From contig JAGTRT010000046.1 of assembly GCA_018261895.1 (NCBI GenBank), positions 1 to 37,523 of the forward strand: a DNA stretch of 37,523 nucleotides, read 5' to 3'. The translations under genes and the position numbers were made by a program. The notes below the pieces were generated by a model that saw only the letters and a program-made list of their open reading frames with translations, was not told the origin of the DNA and searched no databases. Positions 23,436 through 32,893 of the stretch are shown here, in pieces (position 1 is the first letter of the stretch; each line of letters starts with the position of its first letter). The DNA comes from Pseudomonadota bacterium (GTDB taxonomy: Bacteria > Pseudomonadota > Gammaproteobacteria > Burkholderiales > Rhodocyclaceae).

Positions 23436-24064
23436 CCATGAAGTTCTACATGACGCCCGGCTCGTGCTCGACCGGCATCCACATCCTGCTCGAAGAATGC
23501 GGCCTGGTCTTCGAGGCCTACATCGTCAATCTGCTGGCTGGCGACCAGTACAAGAAGGACTACGCCGCGATCAATCCCAAGGGCACGATTCCGTCGCTCG
23601 TGCTCGATGACGGCACGGCGCTCACCGAATTCTCGGCCATCGCCTGGTGGCTGGCGCGCAGCTACCCGAAGCGCAAGCTGCTGCCGGAAAGCCTGAAGGA
23701 CGAGGTACAGGTACTCAGCGTCATGAACTACGCGGTGCATACGCTGCATACGCAAGGCTTCGCGCGCATCTTCACCACCGAACGTTTCGCGCCGGGCAGT
23801 GCCGACCACGAATCGGTCAAGGCGCAGGGGCGGCAGATCATCGACAAGGGTTTCGCCATCGTCAATCGCGAACTGGCTGGGCGGCAGTACGTCGTCGATC
23901 ACTTCACGATTGCCGACGCCGCGTTGTTCTACGTTGAGTTCTGGGCCGACCGCACGGGCATTCCCTTGCCGGAAAACTGTGAAGCGCACTACCGCCGGTT
24001 GCTGACCCGCCCGGCGGTGCGCCAGGTGCTGGCAGAAGAGGGCTATGCCTCGGTGCTGCGTTGA
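23432..24064 (+). CDS. Glutathione S-transferase, beta-class-like
   Basis: A 210-aa two-domain GST. The thioredoxin-fold N-domain begins MTMKFYMTPGSCSTGIH, with Cys12 where beta-class enzymes have their catalytic cysteine. NPKGTIPSLVLDDGTALTEF carries the cis-Pro and the glutathione-contact acidic/Ser-like region. The helical C-domain includes YVVDHFTIADAALFY, the N-capping/hydrophobic staple region. GAGGAGG upstream supports the ATG, which overlaps the previous stop. GST genes accompany nif clusters in some diazotrophs; with the promoter found here, a role in protecting or assembling nitrogenase parts is plausible but unproven. Confidence 0.9.
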   Translation: MTMKFYMTPGSCSTGIHILLEECGLVFEAYIVNLLAGDQYKKDYAAINPKGTIPSLVLDDGTALTEFSAIAWWLARSYPKRKLLPESLKDEVQVLSVMNYAVHTLHTQGFARIFTTERFAPGSADHESVKAQGRQIIDKGFAIVNRELAGRQYVVDHFTIADAALFYVEFWADRTGIPLPENCEAHYRRLLTRPAVRQVLAEEGYASVLR

Positions 24065-24133
24065 GGCGGGCTGATCCCGGGAAGGGCTGAATCGGCCAGC
24101 CCGATACCGGGCTCGCCGATTCGTCCAGTGCGT

Positions 24134-24664
24134 TCAGCGGCGACGGTTGCGCAGGCAGCCGTGGCCATTCAGCTGGAAGGTGTTGAGATTCTTGTCCGGG
24201 CAGAAGCTGATGCTGCCCTCGGCCACCACGTCGATCAGGGCGCCATAGAAAATACCCGAGCCGGAACGGATCTTCGTCATGTGCTCGACGACCGACAGGG
24301 CGCAGGGATTGCCATCCGCATCGGTTTCCAGAACGCCGGTCACTTGCGCCGCATCCTGGGAGGTCTGGAAGGTTTCGAACAACTCGAAGACCGCCGTGTG
24401 GTTCAAGGTGCTCGTTCCGGCCGCGGTATCCATCGACGTCACCTTGCCGACCAGGGCGCCGCAATCGTCAAAGACTTCCCGTCCATCGGCCGTGACCATG
24501 ACCAGGCAGATCTGGCCGACCTGGCGGGTCTGCGAAATGTTTATGGTGGTCACCCGGCCCGTGACGGTGGTCGCGGTGTAGCCGGCCGGGCATTGCTGGG
24601 CATGGCTGAAGGTGGGCAGGCAGGCGAGTGCGGCAATTACGGACAACAAGCGTCTTGAATGCAT
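24134..24664 (-). CDS. Hypothetical secreted protein
   Basis: 176 aa with a signal peptide (MHSRRLLSVIAALACLPTFS, cleavage after SHA at about residue 22). The mature protein is beta-rich: QQCPAGYTATTVTGRVTTIN, then QICLVMVTADGREVFDDCG and VEHMTKIRSGSGIFYGALID. It holds five cysteines (CPAGY, QICL, DDCG, NPCAL, SFCPDK) plus one near the C-terminus. No family was recognised. GGGGA precedes the start. It stands alone, convergent with the GST gene. Confidence 0.7.
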   Translation of the reverse strand: MHSRRLLSVIAALACLPTFSHAQQCPAGYTATTVTGRVTTINISQTRQVGQICLVMVTADGREVFDDCGALVGKVTSMDTAAGTSTLNHTAVFELFETFQTSQDAAQVTGVLETDADGNPCALSVVEHMTKIRSGSGIFYGALIDVVAEGSISFCPDKNLNTFQLNGHGCLRNRRR

Positions 24665-24854
24665 TTGGATTCCCCTGATTATCGGTTGATGGCGAGGCGG
24701 CCCTGATGGTGGCTATCCGCCACGCATGAGTATATCCGTATGGACTATGCGAGGTGGGTGCCTTGCTGGCGACCGTGCGCCCGGCGGCGCAATCCACGGA
24801 AAATCGGCAACGCCGAACCGATTCGTTTTTTGAGATATCGAATAGGTGAATCCT

Positions 24855-24882
24855 TTGCGTAATGCGTAATTATGGATATAGT
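24855..24882 (+). promoter_or_regulatory. Probable sigma-70 promoter of phaB
   Basis: TTGCGT (24855-24860), a 16-bp spacer, then TATAGT (24877-24882). It lies about 43 bp before the phaB ATG in an AT-rich stretch unlike the GC-rich flanks. Confidence 0.6.
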
Positions 24883-24924
24883 GTTATCCCCGTAATTCAT
24901 AATCACAGCAGAGGAGAGACCCCA

Positions 24925-25665
24925 ATGAGCAAGAAAGTTGCATACGTAACCGGTGGCATGGGTGGCATCGGGACCGCCATTTGCCAGCGTCTGGCACAGG
25001 ATGGCTACACCGTGGTGGCCGGCTGCGGCCCCAACTCGCCGCGCAAGGATCGCTGGCTGGCCGAGCAGAAGGCGCTGGGCTTCGATTTCATCGCCTCGGA
25101 AGGCAATGTCTCCGACTGGGAGAGCACCAAGGCCGCTTTCGACAAGGTCAAGGCTGAAGTCGGCGAGATCGACGTGCTGGTCAACAATGCCGGCATTACC
25201 AAGGACGGCCAGTTCCGTCGCATGAGCCTCGACGACTGGAAAGCGGTCATCGATACCAACCTGAATTCGCTTTTCTTCGTCACCAAGCAGGTCGTCGACG
25301 GCATGCTCGATCGCGGCTGGGGCCGGATCATCAACATCTCGTCCATGAACGGCCAGCGCGGCCAGTTCGGGCAGACCAACTATTCCACCGCCAAGGCCGG
25401 CATGCACGGTTTCACCATGGCGCTGGCGCAGGAAGTGGCGGCCAAGGGCGTGACGGTCAATACCGTGTCGCCGGGTTACGTCGGCACCGAGATGGTCCGT
25501 GCCATCCGCGAGGATGTACTGGAGAAGATCGTGGCAACCATTCCCGTCAAGCGCCTGGGCGAACCGGAAGAGATCGCTTCCATCGTGTCCTGGCTGGCGT
25601 CGCCGCAATCCGGTTTCACTACCGGTGCCAACTTTGCCTGCAACGGTGGCAATCACATGGGCTGA
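24925..25665 (+). CDS. phaB: Acetoacetyl-CoA reductase (PhaB)
   Basis: A 246-aa short-chain dehydrogenase. The NADPH-binding motif TGGMGGIG (residues 9-16), NNAG (87-90), catalytic Ser140, Tyr153 and Lys157 (NISSMNGQ, then YSTAK) and the PhaB-typical GQFGQTNYSTAKAGMHGF identify it. It reduces acetoacetyl-CoA to (R)-3-hydroxybutyryl-CoA, the monomer of polyhydroxybutyrate, in the cytosol. AGAGGAG precedes the ATG. phaA/phaC are not adjacent. It is a single-gene unit with its own promoter and terminator. Confidence 0.95.
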   Translation: MSKKVAYVTGGMGGIGTAICQRLAQDGYTVVAGCGPNSPRKDRWLAEQKALGFDFIASEGNVSDWESTKAAFDKVKAEVGEIDVLVNNAGITKDGQFRRMSLDDWKAVIDTNLNSLFFVTKQVVDGMLDRGWGRIINISSMNGQRGQFGQTNYSTAKAGMHGFTMALAQEVAAKGVTVNTVSPGYVGTEMVRAIREDVLEKIVATIPVKRLGEPEEIASIVSWLASPQSGFTTGANFACNGGNHMG

Positions 25666-25690
25666 TGCGCTTTTCGCGTGCCGGAACGAC

Positions 25691-25723
25691 AAAGCCCTGC
25701 TACATTCGCAGGGCTTTTTTTTT
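25691..25723 (+). terminator. Rho-independent terminator of phaB
   Basis: AAAGCCCTGC (25691-25700) pairs perfectly with GCAGGGCTTT (25708-25717) around a 7-nt loop, followed by a T tract. It separates phaB from the DUF4202 gene. Confidence 0.92.
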
Positions 25724-25754
25724 CGCCCGCCACAAACACGCCACGAGAATCACG

Positions 25755-26354
25755 ATGATCGCCAACCCGGACCGTTTCAACCTCGCCATCCAGCTGTTCG
25801 ACGCCGCCAACGCGGAAGACCCCAACCAGGAAGACGGACAGCCAAAGGAATTGCTCTACGCCCGGCGCATGACCGACATGATCCAGCGCTTTGCGCCGCA
25901 GGCCGGCGAGGTGGCGCAACTGGCCGTGCGCGCCCAGCACATCCGGCGGTGGACCGTGCCGCGCAACACCTATCCGCTCGGCAAACCCGGTTACTTCGCC
26001 TGGCGTACCGGGCTCTACAAATTCCACGCGGCAACGGCCGGCGAACTGATGCGGCAGGCCGGCTACGATGAGATCATGGTCGCTCAGGTCATGGCGGCCA
26101 TCGGCAAGGAAGGCATCAAGACCAATCCCGATACGCAACTGCTGGAAGACGTCAGCTGCCTTGTCTTCATCGAACACTACATGCTCGGTTTCGCCGGGCA
26201 GCAGGCCGACTACACCGAAGAAAAGTGGCTGGGCATCATCCGCAAGACATGGAAGAAGATGTCCGACGCGGCGCACAGCTTTGCCACCACGGGCGGCATC
26301 ACGCTTCCCGAGGCGCTCGTTCCGCTGATCAGCAAGGCCATCGCCGACTCCTGA
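25755..26354 (+). CDS. DUF4202 domain-containing protein
   Basis: 199 aa. The features of DUF4202 are recognisable: FNLAIQLFDAANAEDPNQED near the start, LYARRMTDMIQRFAP, a WTVPRNTYPLGKPGYFAWRT segment and EDVSCLVFIEHYMLGF. The family is cytosolic and of unknown function, with conserved His/Glu/Asp residues that suggest a metal-dependent hydrolase-like fold. The ATG at 25755 is the first credible start after the phaB terminator; the leader between terminator and ATG is short (about 30 bp). Confidence 0.85.
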   Translation: MIANPDRFNLAIQLFDAANAEDPNQEDGQPKELLYARRMTDMIQRFAPQAGEVAQLAVRAQHIRRWTVPRNTYPLGKPGYFAWRTGLYKFHAATAGELMRQAGYDEIMVAQVMAAIGKEGIKTNPDTQLLEDVSCLVFIEHYMLGFAGQQADYTEEKWLGIIRKTWKKMSDAAHSFATTGGITLPEALVPLISKAIADS

Positions 26355-26383
26355 GGGCGCTTCGGGCGGTGCCGGACGGCCGA

Positions 26384-26422
26384 TTTGACGGTCAACCGGA
26401 AATTTTGCCCAAAATCGAAATG
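26384..26422. repeat. Dispersed 39-bp repeat, copy F (consensus-like)
   Basis: TTTGACGGTCAACCGGAAAT, then TTTGCCCAAAATCGAAATG: the closest to the common form. It lies 29 bp past the DUF4202 stop and upstream of bphP. Confidence 0.95.
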
Positions 26423-26560
26423 TTCCGATGACGACATCCGGGCGATGGCGTCGGTGCTGTCGCCTTCCCTGAAAGCGGCGCACGCGGTTTTCGAAGACTT
26501 GTTATTTTTGTTGAAATTTTCCGTGATTCAATCAAACTATGGCTTCCCGAGGAGGAAACC

Positions 26561-28942
26561 ATGGATCAGCAGCAATTCGAGCGCGCTCTGGAGGCGTGCG
26601 CGTCGGAACCCATTCATCAGATAGGCCATGTGCAGCCGCACGGCGCGCTGCTCGCCTTTGCCGTTGACGCTTCCCGCCAGGTTTTCCACGCCAGCCGCAA
26701 TGTTGCGGAATTCATCGGCCGGGATGCCGAGTCCATGCTCGGGCAGTGCCTGGCCGATCTGGTCCCGGCCGACGTGCTGGCCAGCATCGAGACCCTGATC
26801 GCAACGCTCGCCACGCAGCCGACCGCCAGCGGCAAGGCCCGCCTCGACGTCGATGGCCGGGCGGTTTCGCTGTCGCTCCACGCCTACCGCGCCGACTCGG
26901 TTTACGTGCTGGAAATGGAGCATGACGACGGCCAGCGCCAGGAAACGCGTCTTGCCGAGCTGCTCCTGAACACGCAGCAGGCCATGCTGCGCACGGACTC
27001 CTATTTCGAGACCGAAAAGTATTTCAATCTGCTCGTCCAGTTCGTGCGCTCGCTCACCGGCTACGACAACGTGATGGTCTATCGCTTCGATGCGCAATGG
27101 AATGGCGAGATCATCGCGCAGAGCGGCATCGAATCGGCACCGTCGTATCTCGGCATGCACTTTCCCGCCAGCGACATTCCCGCGCAGGCCCGCCGGCTGT
27201 ACACCACCAATCTCGTGCGGGTGGTCGCCGACATCGACGCGATCCCCGTTCCCATCGTGCCGGAACTGAATCCGGCGACCGGTCAGCCGCTCGACCTCAG
27301 CTACTCGGCGCTGCGCAGCCTGTCGCCGATCCACATGGAGTACCTGCGCAACATCGGCGTTCAGGCCTCGATGGTGATTTCGCTCATGCAGAACGACCGG
27401 CTGTGGGGCTTGATCGCCTGTCACCACCTGAGCCCGAAACGTGCCTCCATGGGATTGCGCGACGCCGCGATCTTTCTCAGCCGCCTCGTCTCGACGCGCC
27501 TGTCGGCGCTCGAGGCCATCGAAGAGCGGCGCATTGCCGATCGGGCCAACACGATCATCGGCGATCTGCTGCGTGTCCTGCCCACCTCGGCCGTGACCGA
27601 GATCCTGCCGCGCCTGTTGCCGGAATTTCAGGCCTTGCTCGACGCCAGCGGCATGATTGTCATCGTCGAGGGCGATATCCATTTGCAAGGTGAAACGCCC
27701 GACCAGGCCTGCATTGCGTGTTTGCTCGAATGGCTGGCGACGAAGCCGGGCCATGGCGTGGTCGTCACCGATTTTCTCGGCGGCGAGGTGCCGGCGCTGG
27801 CGAGGTGCAGCGACACCATGGCGGGTGTTCTGGCGACGCCGCCGAGTGCGGACATGCGCAACTGCATCATCTGGCTGCGCAAGGAAAAGCCGAGAACCAT
27901 CAACTGGGCCGGCAAATACGAAGAGGGATTCGTCCAGAACGCGGCCGGCAATTTCCGCCTGACGCCGAGAAAATCCTTCGAACTGTGGAGCGAATCGTGG
28001 CTGGGCCGGTCGTCGCCGTGGACGACGGCCGAAGTCGGCGTGGCCAATGTGCTGGCGCTTGCGATTCCCGAAAGTTTGGCCCAGAAACGCAATGTCGAAC
28101 TGGCCCAGGATCGCCAGCATCAGGCCGAGGCCCAATTGCGCCTGCACCTCGATCAACTCGAAGACCTGGTGCGCGAACGTACGCTGGCCCTGTCGATTGC
28201 CAAGGAGGCCGCGGAGTCGGCGAGCCGCGCCAAAACGGTTTTCCTGTCCACCGTTTCGCACGAGCTGCGCACCCCGCTCAACGGAATCATGGGCCTTACC
28301 AGCCTCTCGCTGCGCCGTGCCGAGGAGCCTCGCCTGCACGATTACCTCGTGAAAATCGACGAGTCGTCGAAGCGCCTCCTGGCCATCATCAACGACATGA
28401 TCGACATCTCCGACATCGAGGCCGAGCGCCTGACGCTGGAACAGGTCGACTTTCAGCTGGTCCAGCTGATCGAGCGCATCAGGGTCCAGATGACGTCGAA
28501 GAGTGCCGAGAAAAACCTCGCGCTCAATGTCGAGTTTTCGCCCGACCTCGTCGATTGCTGCCTGCTCGGCGATCGCGAGCGCCTGGAGCAGATACTTCTG
28601 GCCCTAGTCGAGAATGCCATCAAGTTCACGACGGCCGGGTCGATTGCCGTGCGCTGTCACACCCGGCCGGGCGACAGTGGTCGCATGATCGTGCGCTTCG
28701 AGGTGCAGGATACGGGCATCGGCATTCGCAAGGACAGCCGCGCCCGCCTGTTCAACGCTTTCGAGCAGGCCGACGGCTCATCGACGCGGCGTTACGGCGG
28801 TGCCGGCCTGGGGCTGGCCATCTGCAAGCGCCTGGCGCGCATGATGGATGGCGATATCGGCGTGGACAGCGTCGAAGGGGTCGGCAGCACCTTCTGGTTC
28901 CATGTCCGCCTGCCGATCGTGCCGCACCAGCGTCTGAACTGA
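26561..28942 (+). CDS. bphP: Bacteriophytochrome histidine kinase
   Basis: A 793-aa red/far-red light sensor. PAS domain (about 10-125) carries Cys13, the biliverdin attachment cysteine ([16 protein letters not shown]). GAF (about 145-310) has PASDIP (202-207, Asp205) and His258 ([13 protein letters not shown]). PHY (about 325-505) has a tongue with W449 and PRKSF (469-473). A coiled coil (about 510-550) leads to HisKA with His567 ([10 protein letters not shown]) and HATPase (N-box around 684-690, DTGIGI 717-722, GGAGLGL 746-752). There is no receiver domain, and no response regulator or heme oxygenase (bphO) lies nearby, so its partner is elsewhere. GAGGAGG precedes the ATG closely. Confidence 0.95.
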   Translation: MDQQQFERALEACASEPIHQIGHVQPHGALLAFAVDASRQVFHASRNVAEFIGRDAESMLGQCLADLVPADVLASIETLIATLATQPTASGKARLDVDGRAVSLSLHAYRADSVYVLEMEHDDGQRQETRLAELLLNTQQAMLRTDSYFETEKYFNLLVQFVRSLTGYDNVMVYRFDAQWNGEIIAQSGIESAPSYLGMHFPASDIPAQARRLYTTNLVRVVADIDAIPVPIVPELNPATGQPLDLSYSALRSLSPIHMEYLRNIGVQASMVISLMQNDRLWGLIACHHLSPKRASMGLRDAAIFLSRLVSTRLSALEAIEERRIADRANTIIGDLLRVLPTSAVTEILPRLLPEFQALLDASGMIVIVEGDIHLQGETPDQACIACLLEWLATKPGHGVVVTDFLGGEVPALARCSDTMAGVLATPPSADMRNCIIWLRKEKPRTINWAGKYEEGFVQNAAGNFRLTPRKSFELWSESWLGRSSPWTTAEVGVANVLALAIPESLAQKRNVELAQDRQHQAEAQLRLHLDQLEDLVRERTLALSIAKEAAESASRAKTVFLSTVSHELRTPLNGIMGLTSLSLRRAEEPRLHDYLVKIDESSKRLLAIINDMIDISDIEAERLTLEQVDFQLVQLIERIRVQMTSKSAEKNLALNVEFSPDLVDCCLLGDRERLEQILLALVENAIKFTTAGSIAVRCHTRPGDSGRMIVRFEVQDTGIGIRKDSRARLFNAFEQADGSSTRRYGGAGLGLAICKRLARMMDGDIGVDSVEGVGSTFWFHVRLPIVPHQRLN

Positions 28943-28957
28943 GCCGCGCCGGGCGGC

Positions 28958-30517
28958 CTACAAGCCGAGCCGGAAGCGTTGCACGGCCGCCCGGGCGCGG
29001 TCGATCATCTCGGCCAGCTGGTCGGCTGGCGGGTTCATTTCCTCAAGGACGATCCGCGCAATGCGCTGGATGCAGGCATCGGCCGCCGCTGCATCGAGGA
29101 ACAAGGCGCGCGTGCGGCGGGCGAGAATGTCCTCGATGGTCCGCGCCTGCTCGTAGTGAATGGCAAAGCGGACCATGGCTTCGGTGTAGGGCAGGTCCGG
29201 GTGCAGCGGCTGGTCGTGGCCGGGCAGTTCGGCCAGCAGCGGGGCATCGGTGCCGTACGGATCATTGCTTGGCCCGCCCGGGTTGCCATGCAGGGCCAGC
29301 GTTCGCGTCGGGCTGTTGGCGGCGGGCAGGGCGCCGACGTCGCGGGCACGGTCGACCACCTGCTCGGCCATGAGCCGGTAGGTCGTCCATTTGCCGCCGG
29401 CGATGCTGACGAGGCCGCTGTCGCTGACCAGGATGGCGTGCTCGCGCGATAGCGCGGCGGTGTTTTTGCGGTCGTCGTGATCGGGGTGAATGAGCGGGCG
29501 CAGGCCGGCAAAGGCGCTGCGGATGTCGGCGCGCGTGGGCGGCCGGCTGAGGACGCCAGCGGCCGTGCGCAACAGGAAGTCGATCTCCTCGGCTAGCGGT
29601 TCCGGATCGTCCAGTTGCAGCAGGTCTGGGCGCGCCGTGTCGGTGGTGCCGAGCAGCACCTTGCCCTGCCACGGGATGGCGAACATGACGCGGCCGTCCT
29701 CGGTTTTCGGGATCATGAGCGCCTGCTGGCCGGGCAGGAAATCGGCATCGAATACGAGGTGGATGCCCTGGCTGGGCGTCAGCAGAGGCGGTGTGGTCGT
29801 GTCGTCGAGGCGGCGTACGCGGTCGGCATGGACGCCGGTAGCGTTGATGACGACGCGGGCCTCGACCTCGTATTGCTCGTAGGTTTCGGCGTCGAGCAGG
29901 ACGGCGCCGGTGATGCACCCGTCGGTCTTGCGCAGGCGGATGAGCGACAGGTAGTTGAGGCAGGTGGCGCCGAGATTGCCGGCCGTGCGCATGAGCGTGA
30001 TGGCCAGCCGGGCGTCGTCGAACTGGCCGTCCCAGTACTGGACGCCGCCGCACAGCCCGGCGCTGTTCAGACCGGGCAGGGCGGCCATGACGTCCTGACG
30101 GTTCAGGCTGCGCGAGTTTTCCAGGCTGTCCTGGGCCGCCAGCAGGTCGTAGAGCTTGAGGCCGGCGGTGTACATCAGACGGTCGACGGTATTCCAGGCC
30201 GGGATGATGAAGGAGAGCGGATGGACGAGGTGCGGCGCATTGCGCAGCAGCAGCGCCCGTTCCTGCAGGGCGTGGCGCACCATGGCGATGTCGCCCTGGC
30301 GCAGGTAGCGCACGCCGCCGTGGATGAGCTTGGTGCTGCACATCGAGGTGCCGGAGGCGAAGTCGCGGGCTTCGACAAGCAGCGTGCGATAGCCGCGTGC
30401 CGCCGCATCGACCGCCGCGCCCAGCCCGCTGGCGCCGCCGCCGATGATCAGGACGTCCCACGGGCTGCGGTCGCGCAGCTGGGCCAGCTTGTCTTCACGG
30501 CGTTCCGGCAATTGCAT
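28958..30517 (-). CDS. glpD: Aerobic glycerol-3-phosphate dehydrogenase
   Basis: 519 aa. An FAD-binding Rossmann motif at residues 21-41 ([20 protein letters not shown]) is followed by the GlpD-characteristic [16 protein letters not shown], then YYDG-like and [15 protein letters not shown] segments near the C-terminal third. It oxidises glycerol-3-phosphate to dihydroxyacetone phosphate and passes electrons to quinone at the inner membrane. Its ATG overlaps the stop of glpK (ATGA), so the pair is co-translated. It runs convergent with bphP and is separated from it by 15 bp. Confidence 0.95.
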   Translation of the reverse strand: MQLPERREDKLAQLRDRSPWDVLIIGGGASGLGAAVDAAARGYRTLLVEARDFASGTSMCSTKLIHGGVRYLRQGDIAMVRHALQERALLLRNAPHLVHPLSFIIPAWNTVDRLMYTAGLKLYDLLAAQDSLENSRSLNRQDVMAALPGLNSAGLCGGVQYWDGQFDDARLAITLMRTAGNLGATCLNYLSLIRLRKTDGCITGAVLLDAETYEQYEVEARVVINATGVHADRVRRLDDTTTPPLLTPSQGIHLVFDADFLPGQQALMIPKTEDGRVMFAIPWQGKVLLGTTDTARPDLLQLDDPEPLAEEIDFLLRTAAGVLSRPPTRADIRSAFAGLRPLIHPDHDDRKNTAALSREHAILVSDSGLVSIAGGKWTTYRLMAEQVVDRARDVGALPAANSPTRTLALHGNPGGPSNDPYGTDAPLLAELPGHDQPLHPDLPYTEAMVRFAIHYEQARTIEDILARRTRALFLDAAAADACIQRIARIVLEEMNPPADQLAEMIDRARAAVQRFRLGL

Positions 30518-32019
30518 CAGCTTTCCTTGTTCCAGCCCAGCGTGCGCTGGACGGCCTTGTGCCAGCCGGCGAACAGCGCCGTGCGCCGGTCGGCCGGCAT
30601 GGCCGGTTCAAAGCGGTGTTCGACCTGCCAGAGGGCGCGCAGTTCCGCCTCGTCCCGCCAGTAGCCGACGGCCAGTCCGGCAAGGTAGGCGGCGCCGAGG
30701 GCCGTTGTTTCGGTGGTTTTTGGCCGCACTACGGGCACGCCGAGCAGGTCGGCCTGGAACTGCATGAGCAGGTCGTTGCGAGCGGCGCCGCCGTCGACGC
30801 GAACTTCCCTGATCGGCTGGCTGGCGTCGTTCTCCATGGCCTGCAGCACCTCGGCGCTCTGGAAGGCGATGGCTTCGAGCGCGGCGCGGGCGATGTGGGC
30901 GCGGGTCGTGCCGCGCGTCAGGCCGAACAGCGCGCCACGCGCGGTAGGGTCCCAATAGGGCGCGCCGAGGCCGGTGTGGGCCGGCACGAGGTAGACGCCG
31001 CCGTTGTCCGGCACACTCGCAGCCAAGCCTTCGACCTCGCCGGCGCTAGCAATCAAGCCGAGGCCATCGCGCAGCCATTGCACGGTGGCGCCGCCCATGA
31101 AGACGCTGCCTTCGAGCAGGTAGGTGGTTTGGCCGTTGCGCTGCCAGCCGACTGTCGTGAGCAGGCGATGCCGCGAGGCCATGGACTGCGGGCCGGTGTT
31201 CATGAGCAGGAAGCAGCCGGTGCCGTAGGTGTTCTTGGCCATGCCGACGTCGAGGCAGGCCTGGCCGAAAGTGGCGGCCTGCTGGTCGCCAGCCATGCCG
31301 GCCAACGGGATCGGCGCGCCCAGCCAGTCGGCGTTCAGCGTCGCGATTTCACCGCTGCTGGCGACGAGGCGCGGTAGCACGGCGGCGGGAATGCCAAGCA
31401 GCGCCAGCAACTCGTCGTGCCAGCACTGGCGGTGGATGTCGAAAAGCAGGGTGCGCGAGGCGTTCGACGGGTCGGTGACGTGCTCGCCGGTCAGCTTCCA
31501 GGCTAGCCAGCTGTCGATGGTGCCGAAAGCCAGTTCGCCGCGCTCGGCCCGGGCGCGGGCGCCGGGGATGTGGTCGAGCAGCCACTTGAGTTTGGTGCCG
31601 GAAAAATAGGCGTCTAGGACGAGGCCGGTGCGTTGCTGGAACAGGTCGGCGTGGCCGGCGGCGGTCAGGTCGTCGCAAATGCCGGCGGTGCGCCGATCCT
31701 GCCAGACGATGGCGTGGTGCAGCGGCTGGCCGGTGGTGCGATCCCAGAGCACGGTGGTTTCGCGCTGATTGGTGATGCCGACGGCGGCGACCTGTGTGGC
31801 TGCAACGCCGTTGTCGCGCAATACGGCGCGGGCGACGGCCAGTTGCGCCTGCCAAATTTCATCGGCGTCATGCTCGACCCAGCCGGGGTGCGGGTAGTGC
31901 TGGGCGATTTCCTGCTGGGCGAGGCCGTGGATGTTTCCCTGGTGGTCGAACAGGATGGCCCGCGCACTGGTCGTGCCCTGGTCGAGCGCGAGGACGAACT
32001 GCTCGTGAGGTGCTGGCAT
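30517..32019 (-). CDS. glpK: Glycerol kinase
   Basis: 500 aa from the ATG at 32017-32019 (GGAG 6 nt upstream), close to the 502 aa of E. coli GlpK; in-frame starts at 32037 and 32079 would be longer. It starts [18 protein letters not shown], the FGGY-kinase phosphate-binding motif. A downstream segment near the C-terminus ([20 protein letters not shown]) is the second ATP-site motif. It phosphorylates glycerol with ATP to glycerol-3-phosphate, the substrate of GlpD. No glpF transporter gene is next to it. Confidence 0.95.
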   Translation of the reverse strand: MPAPHEQFVLALDQGTTSARAILFDHQGNIHGLAQQEIAQHYPHPGWVEHDADEIWQAQLAVARAVLRDNGVAATQVAAVGITNQRETTVLWDRTTGQPLHHAIVWQDRRTAGICDDLTAAGHADLFQQRTGLVLDAYFSGTKLKWLLDHIPGARARAERGELAFGTIDSWLAWKLTGEHVTDPSNASRTLLFDIHRQCWHDELLALLGIPAAVLPRLVASSGEIATLNADWLGAPIPLAGMAGDQQAATFGQACLDVGMAKNTYGTGCFLLMNTGPQSMASRHRLLTTVGWQRNGQTTYLLEGSVFMGGATVQWLRDGLGLIASAGEVEGLAASVPDNGGVYLVPAHTGLGAPYWDPTARGALFGLTRGTTRAHIARAALEAIAFQSAEVLQAMENDASQPIREVRVDGGAARNDLLMQFQADLLGVPVVRPKTTETTALGAAYLAGLAVGYWRDEAELRALWQVEHRFEPAMPADRRTALFAGWHKAVQRTLGWNKES

Positions 32020-32084
32020 GGCGAACTCCGGCAACATGGTGTGGCCAGTATAGCCGGCCGGGCGGGGTTGTCGGTACAAGCCCG

Positions 32085-32235
32085 GATGAAACCACTGAGC
32101 AACCGACTAAGCCGCCAAAAAACGGCGGAAAAGTTTCCGCTTATACCGGCTCCACGACCGAAACCCCTGATGAAACCGCTAAGCAACCGACTAAGCCGCC
32201 AAACAACGGCGGCCAAGTCTCTGCTTATCCCGGTC
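32085..32235. repeat. Two tandem copies of an about 65-bp repeat with 84-bp period
   Basis: GATGAAACC starts at 32085 and again at 32169. Each unit carries AAGCAACCGACTAAGCCGCC-like sequence and a short hairpin, CCGCC/GGCGG around an A-rich loop (32112-32128 and 32196-32212). They lie just upstream of glpK. Function unknown; not a known terminator shape because no T tract follows. Confidence 0.8.
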
Positions 32236-32303
32236 TCCCCTTGTCAGGGGAGGAGAGCAACCCAAACCGCGCGCGGACGGGCTCCCTCCCCTGACAAGGG
32301 GAG
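32235..32303. repeat. 19-bp inverted repeat (REP-like)
   Basis: CTCCCCTTGTCAGGGGAGG (32235-32253) and its exact reverse complement (32285-32303) are separated by 31 bp. Each arm is itself an imperfect palindrome. This C/G-rich repeat, followed by GAGGGCCGGGGTGGGG, is a type seen between genes in many proteobacteria. Confidence 0.85.
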
Positions 32304-32344
32304 GGCCGGGGTGGGGTTTTGGCTGTCGTTCGCTGAAAAGCACC

Positions 32345-32695
32345 CTACAAAATCGCCAGCACGTTTTCCGGCGGCCGGCCGAGGGCGGCTTTGGCACCAT
32401 TAACCACGATGGGCCTCTCGATGAGCTTGGGGTTCGCGACCATGGCGTCAATCAGCGCGTCCTGCGAGAGCGATGGATCGCCGAGGTTGAGCGCCTTGTA
32501 TTCGGCTTCGCCTTTGCGCATCAGGGCGCGGGCGTCGGCGAAGCCGAGTTTCTGGAGCAGGCCGCGCAGTGTGGCGGCGTCGGGCGGTGTGTCGAGGTAG
32601 GCGACGATGTCCGGTTCGATGCCCTTTTCCGTGAGCAGGGCGAGGGTGTCGCGGGATTTGCCGCAGCGGGCGTTGTGGTAGATGGTGATGGTCAT
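32345..32695 (-). CDS. arsC: Arsenate reductase, glutaredoxin-dependent ArsC/Spx family
   Basis: 116 aa, ArsC family. The N-terminus TITIYHNARCGKSRDTLALL has catalytic Cys11, and IERPIVVNG supplies the later conserved Arg. It reduces arsenate to arsenite using glutathione/glutaredoxin, or belongs to the ArsC-like subgroup with other substrates; no arsR or arsB neighbours support an arsenic operon here. The start codon follows repeat copy G. A monocistronic unit. Confidence 0.9.
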   Translation of the reverse strand: MTITIYHNARCGKSRDTLALLTEKGIEPDIVAYLDTPPDAATLRGLLQKLGFADARALMRKGEAEYKALNLGDPSLSQDALIDAMVANPKLIERPIVVNGAKAALGRPPENVLAIL

Positions 32696-32713
32696 GGTTT
32701 GAGCGGGGTTGGG

Positions 32714-32752
32714 GATTTTGATTTTGGGCGTTTTTTCCGGTTGACCGTGAAA
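32714..32752. repeat. Dispersed 39-bp repeat, copy G (inverted)
   Basis: GATTTTGATTTTGGGC, a T-rich centre, then CCGGTTGACCGTGAAAT: the reverse complement of the common form with a weakened centre. It lies directly upstream of arsC. Confidence 0.85.
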
Positions 32753-32803
32753 TTGGGTGTTCAGGCACCGTTCAGTTACTGGAGAAGCGATTCATTTGGG
32801 TTT

Positions 32804-32870
32804 GTCATTCCCGCGAAAGCGGGAATCCATGTAATTCAACGTGCTGGATCCCCGCTGTTGCGGGGATGAC
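32804..32870. repeat. Composite dRS3-like repeat with two hairpins
   Basis: ATTCCCGCGAAAGCGGGAAT (32807-32826) fits the Neisseria dRS3 form ATTCCC-N8-GGGAAT. A second palindrome ATCCCCGCTGTTGCGGGGAT lies at 32848-32867. The whole is framed by GTCAT (32804-32808) and ATGAC (32866-32870). Elements of this type are dispersed in many betaproteobacteria; here it separates arsC and msrB. Confidence 0.85.
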
Positions 32871-32893
32871 GGTGCGCCGGTCCAATGTGGCTT

